DNA of 14,454 nucleotides from DASXTB01 sp036505615 (GCA_036505615.1 DASXTB010000401.1:1-14454); one strand, 5' to 3'; positions 1 through 7,109 are shown, numbered from the stretch's first letter. Made by a program: numbers and translations. Notes: generated from the letters alone by a model not told the origin.

Positions 1-59
1 GGGGGATGGGCACCGACTTGCAGTGTGACGTGCGAAGCAGTTCATCGCGCCCATCCCCC
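1..59. repeat. 11-bp inverted repeat at the window edge
   Basis: Bases 1-11 (GGGGGATGGGC) are perfectly complementary to bases 49-59 (GCCCATCCCCC), enclosing 37 nt. The left arm may extend beyond the window. This could be a hairpin, a terminator of an upstream gene, or part of a dispersed repeat like those seen elsewhere here. No coding region is supported in 1-388. Confidence 0.5.
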
Positions 60-166
60 GGCCCCGAACTTATCCGTGTAATCAGCGTAAATCCGTGGCT
101 AGTTCTTTTAATTCACGAATAATCCGGGGTCAGGGCGGGGATTTTGAAGCAACAAAAACCACCAGA

Positions 167-281
167 GCTCCGAAGGAGCGACACTCCTGTGCCGGTCCTT
201 CGGACCTCAATCCCAATTTAATTTGTTTGCCATAACCCTCGCCCTTTCGGACGGGGCTACTCACTGACGGCTCTTCGAGCC
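167..281. repeat. Cluster of short TTC/GAA-loop hairpins
   Basis: Three perfect 5-bp stems with 3-nt loops lie close together: 167-179 (gctcc-gaa-ggagc), 194-206 (ggtcc-ttc-ggacc) and 269-281 (ggctc-ttc-gagcc). An imperfect GC stem at about 241-255 lies between them. The first loop (GAA) is the complement of the other two (TTC), so the array reads as alternating-orientation REP-like units. They fill most of the gap before the first gene and are not coding. A role as mRNA-end or nucleoid-protein sites is possible but is inference only. Confidence 0.6.
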
Positions 282-388
282 TGCGCAACACCCAAAAACT
301 TTGCTCAAAAAACAAGCCATCGAATGCATGTCAGAAGGCAAGGCGAGGAATTGGAAATACATCAAGAAATAATGGAGGCGGAGCGCAG

Positions 389-1486
389 ATGTCTCTGACC
401 GTCGAGTGGATCCGGAGCGTGGCCCAAATAGAGGCTCTCGCCGACCAGTGGACAGCCTTGGAAACGGTAGTCCAGGATCGCACACCCCTCTCTACCTTCG
501 ATTACCTTGTCACCTGGTACAGCAACTATGCGGGCGCTTACGGGGGCGATCCGCTGATTGGGTTGGCTCGGCGCGGAACCAGGCTGGTGGGTGTGGCGCC
601 GCTGGTGGTGCGCCGCGGGCGCGTAGGAAGGATCCCGGTGACGCGTGTTGATTTTGCGGCTCACGACGCCCACGCGGGTGAATTCCTGGTGGAGGACGAT
701 CATCCCGACACCGTCGCCGTGCTGCTGGACTCCCTGGCTCGAGTGGAGAAGTTCGACGTCATATGTCTCAATGGACTCGCTCGCGGCTCAGACCGGTTCA
801 GGGCGCTTCAAGATGTGGCGGCGCGGCATCAACTGAAGATCGAGTTGACCGATCACCCTTATGCTGTCGCGGATCTGCGAGCCGGCTACGATGCGTATTG
901 TGGCGCCATGAGCCGGAACTTTCGGCGCACGCTGAAACGCCAGGCGCAGCGGATCACTTCAGCTGGGCGGCCGGCGGTGGGAGGTGTCCAGCTCGCTGCA
1001 GGCATCGAAGGGATCGAAGATGGCATCGTCCGGCTGGTGGCCATCACCGAGGCAAGCTACAAGCTGCAGGGTCGCCCACTCGCCCATCACCACCGCGGGT
1101 TGCTTACCGGACTGGCAAGACGGTTCGGGCCCCGCGGGATGTTGAACCTTTCCATCCTCTCCATTGACGGCAGAGATGCCGCCTTCATCATGGGACTGGT
1201 GGAGCGAGGCTGCTTTTACGACGTCACGTTGGCCTACGATGAGGCGTTCAGAGATTTATCTCCCGGAGCCTACCTGATGCAGGAGATGGTGCGAAATCTC
1301 GCCGGCGCAGGGGTGCACACCGTCATCTCTCGCGGGGCCCATCACTACAAGAAGCGCTGGGCCACAGCATTCCTTCCCAGTACGAGGATGTTTTTATTCT
1401 CCTCCGGCGTCCGGGGCAGCGCCAGCCGCTTCATCCGCTTCTCGCTGGATCCTGTCTGGCGTCGCCTCGGCTGGCCCGCCCCCTAG
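389..1486 (+). CDS. CelD/BcsL-type GNAT acetyltransferase-like protein
   Basis: The 365-residue product resembles the GNAT-fold proteins annotated as cellulose biosynthesis CelD-like (Acetyltransf_6, FemAB-related). What is seen: an N-terminal W-x-x-L segment (residues 20-24), an aromatic-rich stretch around 38-50 (FDYLVTWYSNY), a basic motif SRNFRRTLKRQ near 173-183, and a C-terminal half with LSILSIDGRDAAF and PGAYLMQEMVR, where the acyl-CoA fold normally sits. There is no signal peptide or membrane segment, so it is probably cytoplasmic. The family is usually found near polysaccharide or envelope genes and is thought to acylate sugars or peptides; no such cluster is visible here, so the substrate is unknown. 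The start follows a GGAGG at 374-378, about 10 nt upstream. It stands alone, followed by a palindromic repeat. Confidence 0.75.
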   Translation: MSLTVEWIRSVAQIEALADQWTALETVVQDRTPLSTFDYLVTWYSNYAGAYGGDPLIGLARRGTRLVGVAPLVVRRGRVGRIPVTRVDFAAHDAHAGEFLVEDDHPDTVAVLLDSLARVEKFDVICLNGLARGSDRFRALQDVAARHQLKIELTDHPYAVADLRAGYDAYCGAMSRNFRRTLKRQAQRITSAGRPAVGGVQLAAGIEGIEDGIVRLVAITEASYKLQGRPLAHHHRGLLTGLARRFGPRGMLNLSILSIDGRDAAFIMGLVERGCFYDVTLAYDEAFRDLSPGAYLMQEMVRNLAGAGVHTVISRGAHHYKKRWATAFLPSTRMFLFSSGVRGSASRFIRFSLDPVWRRLGWPAP

Positions 1487-1490
1487 AAGG

Positions 1491-1676
1491 TGTGAAAATG
1501 TAGCGCCGGCCTCCAGCCAGCATAGGCGCCGCGAAGCGGCGGCCGGTGGGCCGTCTCCCGCACAATCTTTCATCGTGCAGGAGACACCCCACGGTGCGTC
1601 TCTCCAATAGCGCCGAGATTCGTCGAAGGCCGGCCTGGAGGCCGGCTCTACGATTAGGCGTGTTACAATTTTTTCA
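1491..1676. repeat. Palindromic MITE-like element with internal hairpins
   Basis: Left arm 1499-1518 (tgtagcgccggcctccagcc) is matched in reverse complement by 1629-1652. Outer ends share TGTGAAAA (1491-1498) and, on the other strand, TGTGAAAAAAT (about 1666-1676). Inside are a perfect hairpin at 1528-1540 (gccgc-gaa-gcggc) and a longer stem at 1553-1585, where gtctcc/ggagac and gcac/gtgc pair around one C-A mismatch. There is no coding capacity. This looks like a non-autonomous repeat or REPIN-type element between the acetyltransferase and sulfatase genes. No target-site duplication was recognised. Confidence 0.65.
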
Positions 1677-1738
1677 CAAGCCACCCACGTTATTTGGCCG
1701 CTTGCGCGCTTTCGGGCTTGGTGCCAAAATCGCGACTG

Positions 1739-3199
1739 ATGAAGCGCCAATCGGTCCACCACAACCTTTGCATGGCCCTGCTTTATGCCTTTGGCCTCAG
1801 TTGCGCTTTCCTGCTTGCGGCGAGACCGATTTCAATCAGCGCTTTCACGCAGCTGCAATCTTCGACACGTGGACGCCCGGCTAAGCCCAACATCATCTTT
1901 ATCATGGCAGACGATCTGGGTGTGGGGCATCTCGGCTGCTACGGCCAGAACCAGATACGCACATCCAATATCGACCGTCTTTCACAAGAGGGACTGCGTT
2001 TCATGCAGGCCTACGCTGGTTGCACGGTTTGCGCGCCATCACGCAGTACTTTGATGACAGGCCTGCACATGGGGCACACACCGGTGCGTCTTAATCCCGG
2101 AGGAATTCCGTTGCGTGCCACAGACGTCACGGTTGCGGAGGTGCTCAAGAAGGCAGGCTACGCCACTGGAATCTTCGGCAAGTGGGGACTGGGCGATGCG
2201 CGTACCACCGGCGTCCCGGAGAAGCACGGTTTCGACCAGTCGTTCGGCTATCTGCATCAGGTGCATGCGCACTTTTACTATCCGGAATACCTCTGGAAGA
2301 ATGGAACAAAATTCCCTTTGACGGAAAACATCGGCGGCAAGCGGCGCCAGTATTCGCACGATCTGATTGTCAGTGAGGCGCTGCAGTTTGTGCGCGCACA
2401 CCGTGATGTGCCTTTTTTTCTTTACCTGGCCCCCACGATTCCACACCTGGAGCTTCTGGTTCCGGAAGATTCGCTCGACGAATACCGGGGCCGATTCGCT
2501 GAGATCCCGTATCACGATCCGCGAGGTCACTACGCCGATCAGGCGACACCCCGTGCCGCCATTGCCGGCATGATTACCCGGCTGGACCAGAGCGTGGGTC
2601 AACTAATGTCGTTGCTTGAAGAGTTAAATCTCGATCAGAACACCATTGTGTTCTTTACCTCCGACAACGGCGCGCAGAACGGATATGGATGCGATCCCGA
2701 CTTCTTCAAGGCGAGCGGACCGTTTCGAGGGTACAAACAAGATTTGTATGAAGGCGGAATCCGTGTGCCGATGATCGTTCGGTGGCGCGGGCAGGTCCGC
2801 GCCGGAAGCGTGACAGATCAGATTTGGGCGCACTGGGATTTCATGACGACGGCGACGGAATTGGCCGGCGCCAGAGCACCCTCTAACACTGATGGCGTGT
2901 CGCTCCTGCCCGCGATTCTGGACAAGCCGCAAAGACAGCACCCCTTTTACTACTGGGAATTCGGCGAGACAGCCAAGCTGGCCCAGGCGGTGCGTCTGGG
3001 CGACTGGAAAGCAATTCGCACGCGCCCCGGCGTCGCGCTGGAATTGTACGATCTGAGGAGAGACGCGGGCGAGAAAAACAATGTTGCCACCGAACATCCC
3101 GACGTTGTTGCGCGCATCGAAAAGATTATGAAAACAGCGCGCGTCGAACCGCCCCCTCAGATCGAGCCGCCCAAGGAGCCGGGAAAAAAGTACCAGTAA
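1739..3199 (+). CDS. Secreted formylglycine-dependent sulfatase
   Basis: This 486-residue arylsulfatase-family protein hydrolyses sulfate esters, probably of polysaccharides or aryl compounds. Seen: PNIIFIMADDLG (residues 50-61) with the first metal-binding Asp pair; the sulfatase signature CAPSR at 98-102, whose Cys98 would be converted to formylglycine; then a KWGLG motif and FFTSDNGAQNGYG with the later metal-binding Asp-Asn. The N-terminus (MKRQ followed by a hydrophobic stretch at about 11-28) looks like a signal peptide, so export is expected. I prefer ATG 1739 over an in-frame TTG at 1694, because it places the signal peptide at the very start. No strong ribosome site is visible for either. 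A Cys-type site needs a formylglycine-generating enzyme, which is not in the window. The stop overlaps the kinase gene start. Family certain, substrate unknown. Confidence 0.9.
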   Translation: MKRQSVHHNLCMALLYAFGLSCAFLLAARPISISAFTQLQSSTRGRPAKPNIIFIMADDLGVGHLGCYGQNQIRTSNIDRLSQEGLRFMQAYAGCTVCAPSRSTLMTGLHMGHTPVRLNPGGIPLRATDVTVAEVLKKAGYATGIFGKWGLGDARTTGVPEKHGFDQSFGYLHQVHAHFYYPEYLWKNGTKFPLTENIGGKRRQYSHDLIVSEALQFVRAHRDVPFFLYLAPTIPHLELLVPEDSLDEYRGRFAEIPYHDPRGHYADQATPRAAIAGMITRLDQSVGQLMSLLEELNLDQNTIVFFTSDNGAQNGYGCDPDFFKASGPFRGYKQDLYEGGIRVPMIVRWRGQVRAGSVTDQIWAHWDFMTTATELAGARAPSNTDGVSLLPAILDKPQRQHPFYYWEFGETAKLAQAVRLGDWKAIRTRPGVALELYDLRRDAGEKNNVATEHPDVVARIEKIMKTARVEPPPQIEPPKEPGKKYQ

Positions 3200-4395
3200 T
3201 GCTGAAACACGCATCCGCCGCCACGACCCCCAGCACGAGATCCGTACCCGCCAGCCGGGCGGGGTCCTTGTTGGTACCGAAGCAGATCATCACCAGCCCG
3301 GAGACGCAGCTCCGCTATAGTGTCGAGCGGTTGGTCGGCGAGGGTGGATTCGGCCAGGTCTTTCTCGCAAGGCGGCTTGGGCGCTCACTCGTTGTCCCGG
3401 AGACTCTGTGCATCAAGGTCAGCTCACGTATCGACGGGTGGTTGCGCGAGGCGTACTTCGGGCAGTTGCTGGACGGCCATCCGCGGGCGATCCAGGTCTT
3501 CGACAAGTTTCCACTGATGCTCGCAGACGGACAGGTTCTGTACTGCCTCGTGCTCGAGTATGCGCGTCATGGCGACCTGAGCGCGTTCCTGAACCGCGCG
3601 GGGAAAGGGTGGCCTGAAGCCACAGTGCGGCGCGAAATTGCCGGCATTCTCCAGGTGCTGGGAAAGCTGCACCGCGGCCAGATGCTCCACCGCGATCTGA
3701 CACCGCTGAATGTGTTCGTCTGCGACAGCCGGCGCCTGAAGCTCGGGGATTTCGGGATCGTCCGGCATCAGAGCGACCGGCGCGGGATCACGGTACGCAC
3801 CCTTAACCCGTTGATGGCCCCAAGCGACATTCGATCGGGTGCCGCCGCGAAGTGGCAGTCGCGGGACGATGTGTACCAGGTGGGCCAACTGCTGGGAATG
3901 CTGGTTAGGGGCAACGCGCGGGCTCGAATTCGCACTCAAGAGGTCCGCCTTCTTGCCTGCAGCGATCACCTGAAGGAGATCATCCACCGCTGCATCGGCG
4001 AGCGGCGGAAGCGGTACGAGACCGCCGACGAGCTGATCGAGGCTCTCTGCAATCCGCCCGCTCCGCTCAAGGTTCGGGTGCTGCGGACGCTCAAGGGCGT
4101 ACATCTCGCGTTCACCGGCATCCTGAGGAAGCGACGCAGCGAAGCCGTCCTGGCAGCCCGTCGGGCCGGAGCGATTGTTCACGGCATGCCCTCGGTGCGG
4201 ACCACTGTCGTTGTTCGAGGGCGGCCCAATCCGCTGCAGGCAGCGGGTCGGGATGCGGGCTTGAAGCTGATGGAAATCAAGCGGCTGCGCGAGAAGGGCC
4301 ACAAGATCACGCTGCTCAATGAGACGCAGTTCTGGCGCCTCGCGGGCAAGACGGTTACTAAAACTAAAAGCCGGGCTCTCCGCCCGGCGTTGTAA
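3199..4395 (+). CDS. Hanks-type Ser/Thr protein kinase with C-terminal BRCT-like domain
   Basis: Kinase hallmarks of this 398-residue protein are in order: glycine loop GEGGFGQV (47-54), VAIK-type lysine in CIKVS (Lys73), helix-C Glu84, catalytic loop HRDLTPLN (164-171, Asp166 and Asn171), and DFG (184-186). The activation-loop end reads APSD (207-210) instead of APE. Residues about 298-383 resemble a BRCT fold: LKGVHLAFTG, then AVLAARRAGAIVHG, TTVVVRGR, a lysine/leucine helix, and a terminal NETQFWRLAG like the W-containing last BRCT helix. No membrane segment is seen, unlike many bacterial kinases, so it should be cytoplasmic. The ATG overlaps the sulfatase stop (TAATG), suggesting translational coupling. 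The last 14 residues are encoded by a hairpin-containing stretch. Kinase assignment is firm; the BRCT call is by motif reading only. Confidence 0.85.
   Translation: MLKHASAATTPSTRSVPASRAGSLLVPKQIITSPETQLRYSVERLVGEGGFGQVFLARRLGRSLVVPETLCIKVSSRIDGWLREAYFGQLLDGHPRAIQVFDKFPLMLADGQVLYCLVLEYARHGDLSAFLNRAGKGWPEATVRREIAGILQVLGKLHRGQMLHRDLTPLNVFVCDSRRLKLGDFGIVRHQSDRRGITVRTLNPLMAPSDIRSGAAAKWQSRDDVYQVGQLLGMLVRGNARARIRTQEVRLLACSDHLKEIIHRCIGERRKRYETADELIEALCNPPAPLKVRVLRTLKGVHLAFTGILRKRRSEAVLAARRAGAIVHGMPSVRTTVVVRGRPNPLQAAGRDAGLKLMEIKRLREKGHKITLLNETQFWRLAGKTVTKTKSRALRPAL
4370..4388 (+). terminator. GC hairpin at the end of the kinase gene
   Basis: Bases gccggg (4370-4375) pair with cccggc (4383-4388) around a 7-nt loop, preceded by an A-rich run and followed by gttgtaatt. 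It overlaps the last codons of the kinase-BRCT gene. It may be an intrinsic terminator with a poor T tract, or another REP-like repeat that became the gene's 3' end. Confidence 0.4.
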
Positions 4396-4482
4396 TTCAA
4401 GGTGTTAAGGCACCCCGTCAAGATCTCCATCATTGAAACGCTTTGCCAAACAACAGAATCATTTTGTTCCTAAAACATGGTT

Positions 4483-4510
4483 TTGACGCCTCCCGAACTT
4501 GCCGTACAAT
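4483..4510 (+). promoter_or_regulatory. Sigma-70-like promoter, possibly giving a leaderless mRNA
   Basis: TTGACG (4483-4488) and TACAAT (4505-4510) are separated by 16 bp, close to the housekeeping consensus. Transcription would begin about 6-8 nt after the -10 box, at about 4517, essentially at the ATG at 4518. No Shine-Dalgarno sequence precedes that ATG, which supports leaderless translation of the propeller gene. Confidence 0.6.
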
Positions 4511-4517
4511 GCAGGCC

Positions 4518-5594
4518 ATGCAACGAGCAATGTGGCTGGTTACAGTCCTATTTTCAATTGCCATCCTGGCCGCCGGCGACTCTCAAACCAAACGTTATCT
4601 CTACTTGAGTACTCCTGACGCTGCCCAGGAGGAGGGCCGGTCCGGGGCCGGTATTCTGATTTTTGACATCGACAATGGGCATCGGCTGGTGCGGCGGATT
4701 GACATTCCTATCTTTAAGGAAGGGCTTCGCGGCTTCGCCGGCAATCTCAAAACAGGCTGGGTCTATTTTTCCACGAGCAATCGCCGGCTGGGATGCTTCG
4801 ATCTGGTTAAAGAAAAAATTGTCTGGGAAAAAACATATGAGGCCGGCTGCGACCGGTCTTCGATCACGCTGGATGGCAAGAAACTCTACGCTCCGACCGG
4901 ATGGTGGTATTCGGGCCAAGACAGCGGGATGTTGGTCGTCAACGCGGAAAATGGAGAGTTGATCAAGCGCATCAACGTGGGTCCTCAGGCTCACAACAGT
5001 ATCGTGAGTCTTGATGGGCGATTTCTCTACCTCGGTACAGCGACGATGCTGACGGTCTTTGACACACGCGACGAGAGGATGATCCGCCAAATAAAGGATG
5101 TGGGCGAGTATGGCATATTTCCTTACACGATGAACAGCCGGCAGTCAGTCGCGTACGTATGTTTGGGAAAGCATGTAGGTTTCGATGTGGTGAATTTGGA
5201 TACCGGACAGGTCCTGCGCCGCATCCTCACAGGCGATCAGCCCATTCCCAATCGGACTCATGGTGTAGCGCTTACACCTGATGAAACCGAATTGTGGATC
5301 AGCGATCAGAAAAGCAGGAAACTATATATATATGATGCAACCAAAATGCCTCCAGAACCGAAAAGGCACGTCGAGCTTTCGCAGGGAGGTCACGGATGGG
5401 TCTGCTTCAGCCTGGACGGTCGCTATGCCTGGACGCACACACCCGACATCTTCGACGTGAAAACAAAGAAACTGGTGGCGACGCTGAAGGATGAAAGCGG
5501 CAATCCCGTGAGCAGTTCCAAATTCATTGAAGTTCATTTCCGCGACGGTAAAGTTGTCAAAATGGGCAATGAGTTCGGTCTGGGACGTAAATAG
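4518..5594 (+). CDS. Secreted YVTN/WD40-like beta-propeller protein
   Basis: A predicted 358-residue protein begins with a clear signal peptide (MQRAMWLVTVLFSIAILAAG) and is followed by repeated propeller blades. Recurring blade strands include KRYLYLS, GWVYFSTSN, KKLYAPTG, GRFLYLGT, VAYVCLG, ELWISDQKSRKLYIYD and GRYAWTHT. The blades alternate with D-x-x-x-G-x-x-hydrophobic turns such as VNAENGELIKRINVG and VNLDTGQVLRRI, as in YVTN-repeat proteins. The product is probably periplasmic or extracellular. No catalytic residues are recognisable; propellers of this kind usually act as binding or scaffold modules, and the specific role is unknown. I chose ATG 4518 over upstream in-frame ATG 4509 and TTG 4443, because both would lie within or before the promoter -10 box. 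It points toward the minus-strand cytochrome gene. Confidence 0.75.
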   Translation: MQRAMWLVTVLFSIAILAAGDSQTKRYLYLSTPDAAQEEGRSGAGILIFDIDNGHRLVRRIDIPIFKEGLRGFAGNLKTGWVYFSTSNRRLGCFDLVKEKIVWEKTYEAGCDRSSITLDGKKLYAPTGWWYSGQDSGMLVVNAENGELIKRINVGPQAHNSIVSLDGRFLYLGTATMLTVFDTRDERMIRQIKDVGEYGIFPYTMNSRQSVAYVCLGKHVGFDVVNLDTGQVLRRILTGDQPIPNRTHGVALTPDETELWISDQKSRKLYIYDATKMPPEPKRHVELSQGGHGWVCFSLDGRYAWTHTPDIFDVKTKKLVATLKDESGNPVSSSKFIEVHFRDGKVVKMGNEFGLGRK

Positions 5595-5638
5595 ATGGAG
5601 TGACATTCGTTTCGGCCTGACATAGCGGCTGAGGGCGT

Positions 5639-5785
5639 CCGCCTCTGGCGGTTGGCCTTGGAGACTGATCTCAAACCGGTCAAACCCACGGGGAACACGG
5701 GGACGTCAAGGGCTTTTGAAATTAGCGGTAAATCTTATTAATAGGAGAATCATTAAATTCCCTTTGTTCCCAGTGTCCCCCGTGG
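5639..5785. repeat. Convergent-gene spacer with hairpin and imperfect inverted repeat
   Basis: Between two convergent genes lie a perfect hairpin at 5639-5651 (ccgcc-tct-ggcgg) and a larger imperfect inverted repeat. Its arms are 5686-5704 (ccacggggaacacggggac) and 5766-5785, which match in about 16 of 19 positions with one gap. The AT-rich centre contains no frame worth calling. The stem could stop transcription from both sides. The words resemble those at 6950-7014, suggesting a dispersed family. Confidence 0.5.
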
Positions 5786-5813
5786 TTCATCGTTTTCAGA
5801 CACTGCCTCGCCG

Positions 5814-6284
5814 TCAGCGATCGCGAAGGAGCTCCCCGACAGTCCAGTAATCTGTCCGATTTCTAAATGCGGAGCGCATCCGGCTCACCGTGATTGATTT
5901 GACGGGCACCGTCTGACCGCCCCAGCGCTTGCGTACAAACGAGAGCAGGGAAGCAATTTCAGAATCCGCCAAACTAGCTGCGAGGCCCGCCATTTCCCGG
6001 TTGTACGTCTTGCCTCCCACCGTGATTCGGCCTCGCATCCCATGCAGCACGATCTTAATCAGTCGGGTGTCGGGCCCTGTTACCCAGGAAGATCCTGCCA
6101 AGGGCGGGCCTTCGTCTTCCACTCCTCGACCGTCACTACGGTGGCAAGCCGCGCAGTAGTCCTCGAAATAGGCCTTGCCCCGCTGGACATTTCGTCTTTG
6201 CGGGACAGGGACTAAGGGATTGGATTCAGACGCCGACAGGATGGCGCCTACGATCAGGGAAAGCACCAGCGTTACTGTGGGCAC
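5814..6284 (-). CDS. Small monoheme class I cytochrome c
   Basis: The 156-residue protein starts with a hydrophobic leader (residues 1-18) that should direct it to the periplasm. It carries one heme-attachment motif CAACH (44-48), followed by the usual G-x-x-x-x-GPPLAG stretch. Met98 in NREMAGLA is the likely sixth heme ligand, and the helix SDSEIA-type segment (LADSEIASLLSFVRKRWG) ends the domain. The extra tail, about residues 118-156, is like that of cytochrome domains attached to PQQ or sugar dehydrogenases. It is therefore an electron carrier, perhaps for a periplasmic dehydrogenase not seen here. The start is a GTG at 6284; a nearby upstream ATG is out of frame. The Shine-Dalgarno sequence is weak. 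The upstream spacer carries strong hairpins. Confidence 0.85.
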   Translation of the reverse strand: MPTVTLVLSLIVGAILSASESNPLVPVPQRRNVQRGKAYFEDYCAACHRSDGRGVEDEGPPLAGSSWVTGPDTRLIKIVLHGMRGRITVGGKTYNREMAGLAASLADSEIASLLSFVRKRWGGQTVPVKSITVSRMRSAFRNRTDYWTVGELLRDR

Positions 6285-6354
6285 GGCGGCATTGAAACTC
6301 GCTCTCTTTTATTTGAGAGAAGGCGATTCCCAAGAATTCTTGGATATTCCCATT

Positions 6355-6431
6355 GCACCCCTTCAGGGTGCGAACGTTCGTGGTGAGACGTCGACCGGGG
6401 GCGGCGCGCAAAAAACGCGCTCTGCCCCCGG
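6355..6431. repeat. Hairpin-rich repeat upstream of the cytochrome gene
   Basis: Three symmetric elements are packed together: a 6-bp stem at 6355-6371 (gcaccc/gggtgc), a perfect 10-bp palindrome cgaacgttcg at 6371-6380, and a long GC stem in which ccgggggc (6395-6402) pairs with gcccccgg (6424-6431) and gcgcg/cgcgc pair inside, around an A-rich loop. There is no coding potential. It lies between the cytochrome start and the rhodanese stop on the minus strand. It may end rhodanese transcription or be another dispersed repeat. Confidence 0.6.
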
Positions 6432-6506
6432 CTACTCTCTGTGACCGCTTCGCGATCCAGTGAGAATCGTTGCGCGCGGAGAAGAAAATGAGTGTTTGTG
6501 AATAAC

Positions 6507-6866
6507 CTAGTTAGCCCCTTTTTTTACCGACTGTTCCTTGGGCTCCACTGGGTAACCGGCTTCTATCCAAGCGTCGAAGCCGCCGTGGAGGGGATGGACG
6601 TTTTTGAAGCCCTGATTGAGGAGTTCTTGCGCCACACGGGCGCTGGAAGCTTCATTCGGTCAGGTGCAATAGGTGATAATGGATCGCTCTTTGGGAATTT
6701 CGTTGAAATGCCGGTCCACTTCGTCGGCCGGCACTCGAATCGCGCCGGGGAGTTTTGTATTCGCCTGACCCCAGGCCTGTGGATTGCGGGAATCAACAAA
6801 GGTAAAATGTTCTCCCCGGTCCATTCGCTGTTTTACTTCATCCACGGTCACTCTAGTCGGTTCCAT
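6507..6866 (-). CDS. Rhodanese-like sulfurtransferase with in-frame TGA (candidate selenoprotein)
   Basis: A single-domain rhodanese frame starts at ATG 6866 behind a strong AGGAGG (6871-6876, 4-nt spacing) and would end at TAG 6507-6509, giving 119 codons. Seen: VDSRNPQAW (25-32), PGAIRVP (40-46), IITYCT with the catalytic Cys67, then TGA at codon 69. Reading continues in the same frame as PNEASSARVAQELLNQGF, then VHPLHGGFDAWIEAGYPVE, the classic rhodanese C-terminus. Relatives of this type, as I recall them, have YC-x-CPNE-A, so the TGA stands exactly where a second Cys is expected. A hairpin starts 11 nt past it. The protein would transfer sulfur or selenium or act as a redox C-x-U site. 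If TGA is a stop, the product is a 68-residue fragment. Codons on both sides stay rhodanese-like, so any inactivation would be recent. Confidence 0.7.
6624..6648 (-). promoter_or_regulatory. Candidate bacterial SECIS hairpin
   Basis: On the minus strand the RNA after the TGA (6662-6660) can fold as UUC, an internal CA/AA loop, then a perfect 5-bp stem GCGCC/GGCGC (6643-6639 with 6633-6629), closed by UUC/GAA pairing. The apical loop is CGUGU (6638-6634). Twenty-one nt separate the TGA from the loop. Known bacterial SECIS elements place a small loop, with a G among its first two bases, about 16-37 nt after the UGA, so the geometry fits. It was found by eye, and such short stems also arise by chance in GC-rich coding DNA. 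Confidence 0.45.
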
Positions 6867-6949
6867 ATTGCCTCCTGACAGAAACCCCTGATCTCACGCT
6901 TATCATGCCGCACGCGCTTGTCAAGGCATTGAAGTTGATCTCAGTGTTC

Positions 6950-7014
6950 CGTTGTGTCCGTTGTGTCGTTTGTGGTTAAAAAATTCCACCACCAAGGACA
7001 CGGCCGGCACAACG
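6950..7014. repeat. Imperfect palindrome rich in GTGTC/GTGG words
   Basis: Arms 6950-6978 and about 6987-7014 are reverse complements in roughly 21 of 29 positions, around an A-rich centre. The words (cgttgtg, gtgtc, gtggt) echo the inverted repeat at 5686-5785. It fills the gap between the divergent rhodanese and aspartic protease genes, so it may also hold their promoters, although none is clear. Confidence 0.45.
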
Positions 7015-7109
7015 TCCCGGTGTCCATCCAATGGGAACGGCACCGGGATCCAGGCAAATCATGCAATCCGGCTTCAACTGGCCTAAAATGTAAACGGCGA
7101 GAATTCAAT

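Noticed and set aside
1694..1738. TTG start for the sulfatase
   Set aside because: It would place 15 residues before an otherwise normal signal peptide.
3424..4302. Long minus-strand frame across the kinase gene
   Set aside because: It is a by-product of GC-rich codon use; the plus strand carries complete kinase motifs.
6660..6662. Frameshift in the rhodanese gene
   Set aside because: The downstream rhodanese sequence is in the same frame, so the only interruption is a TGA codon, not an indel.
6954..7109. Longer start for the aspartic protease
   Set aside because: The upstream part translates the palindromic repeat; the ATG at 7110 fits the family length.
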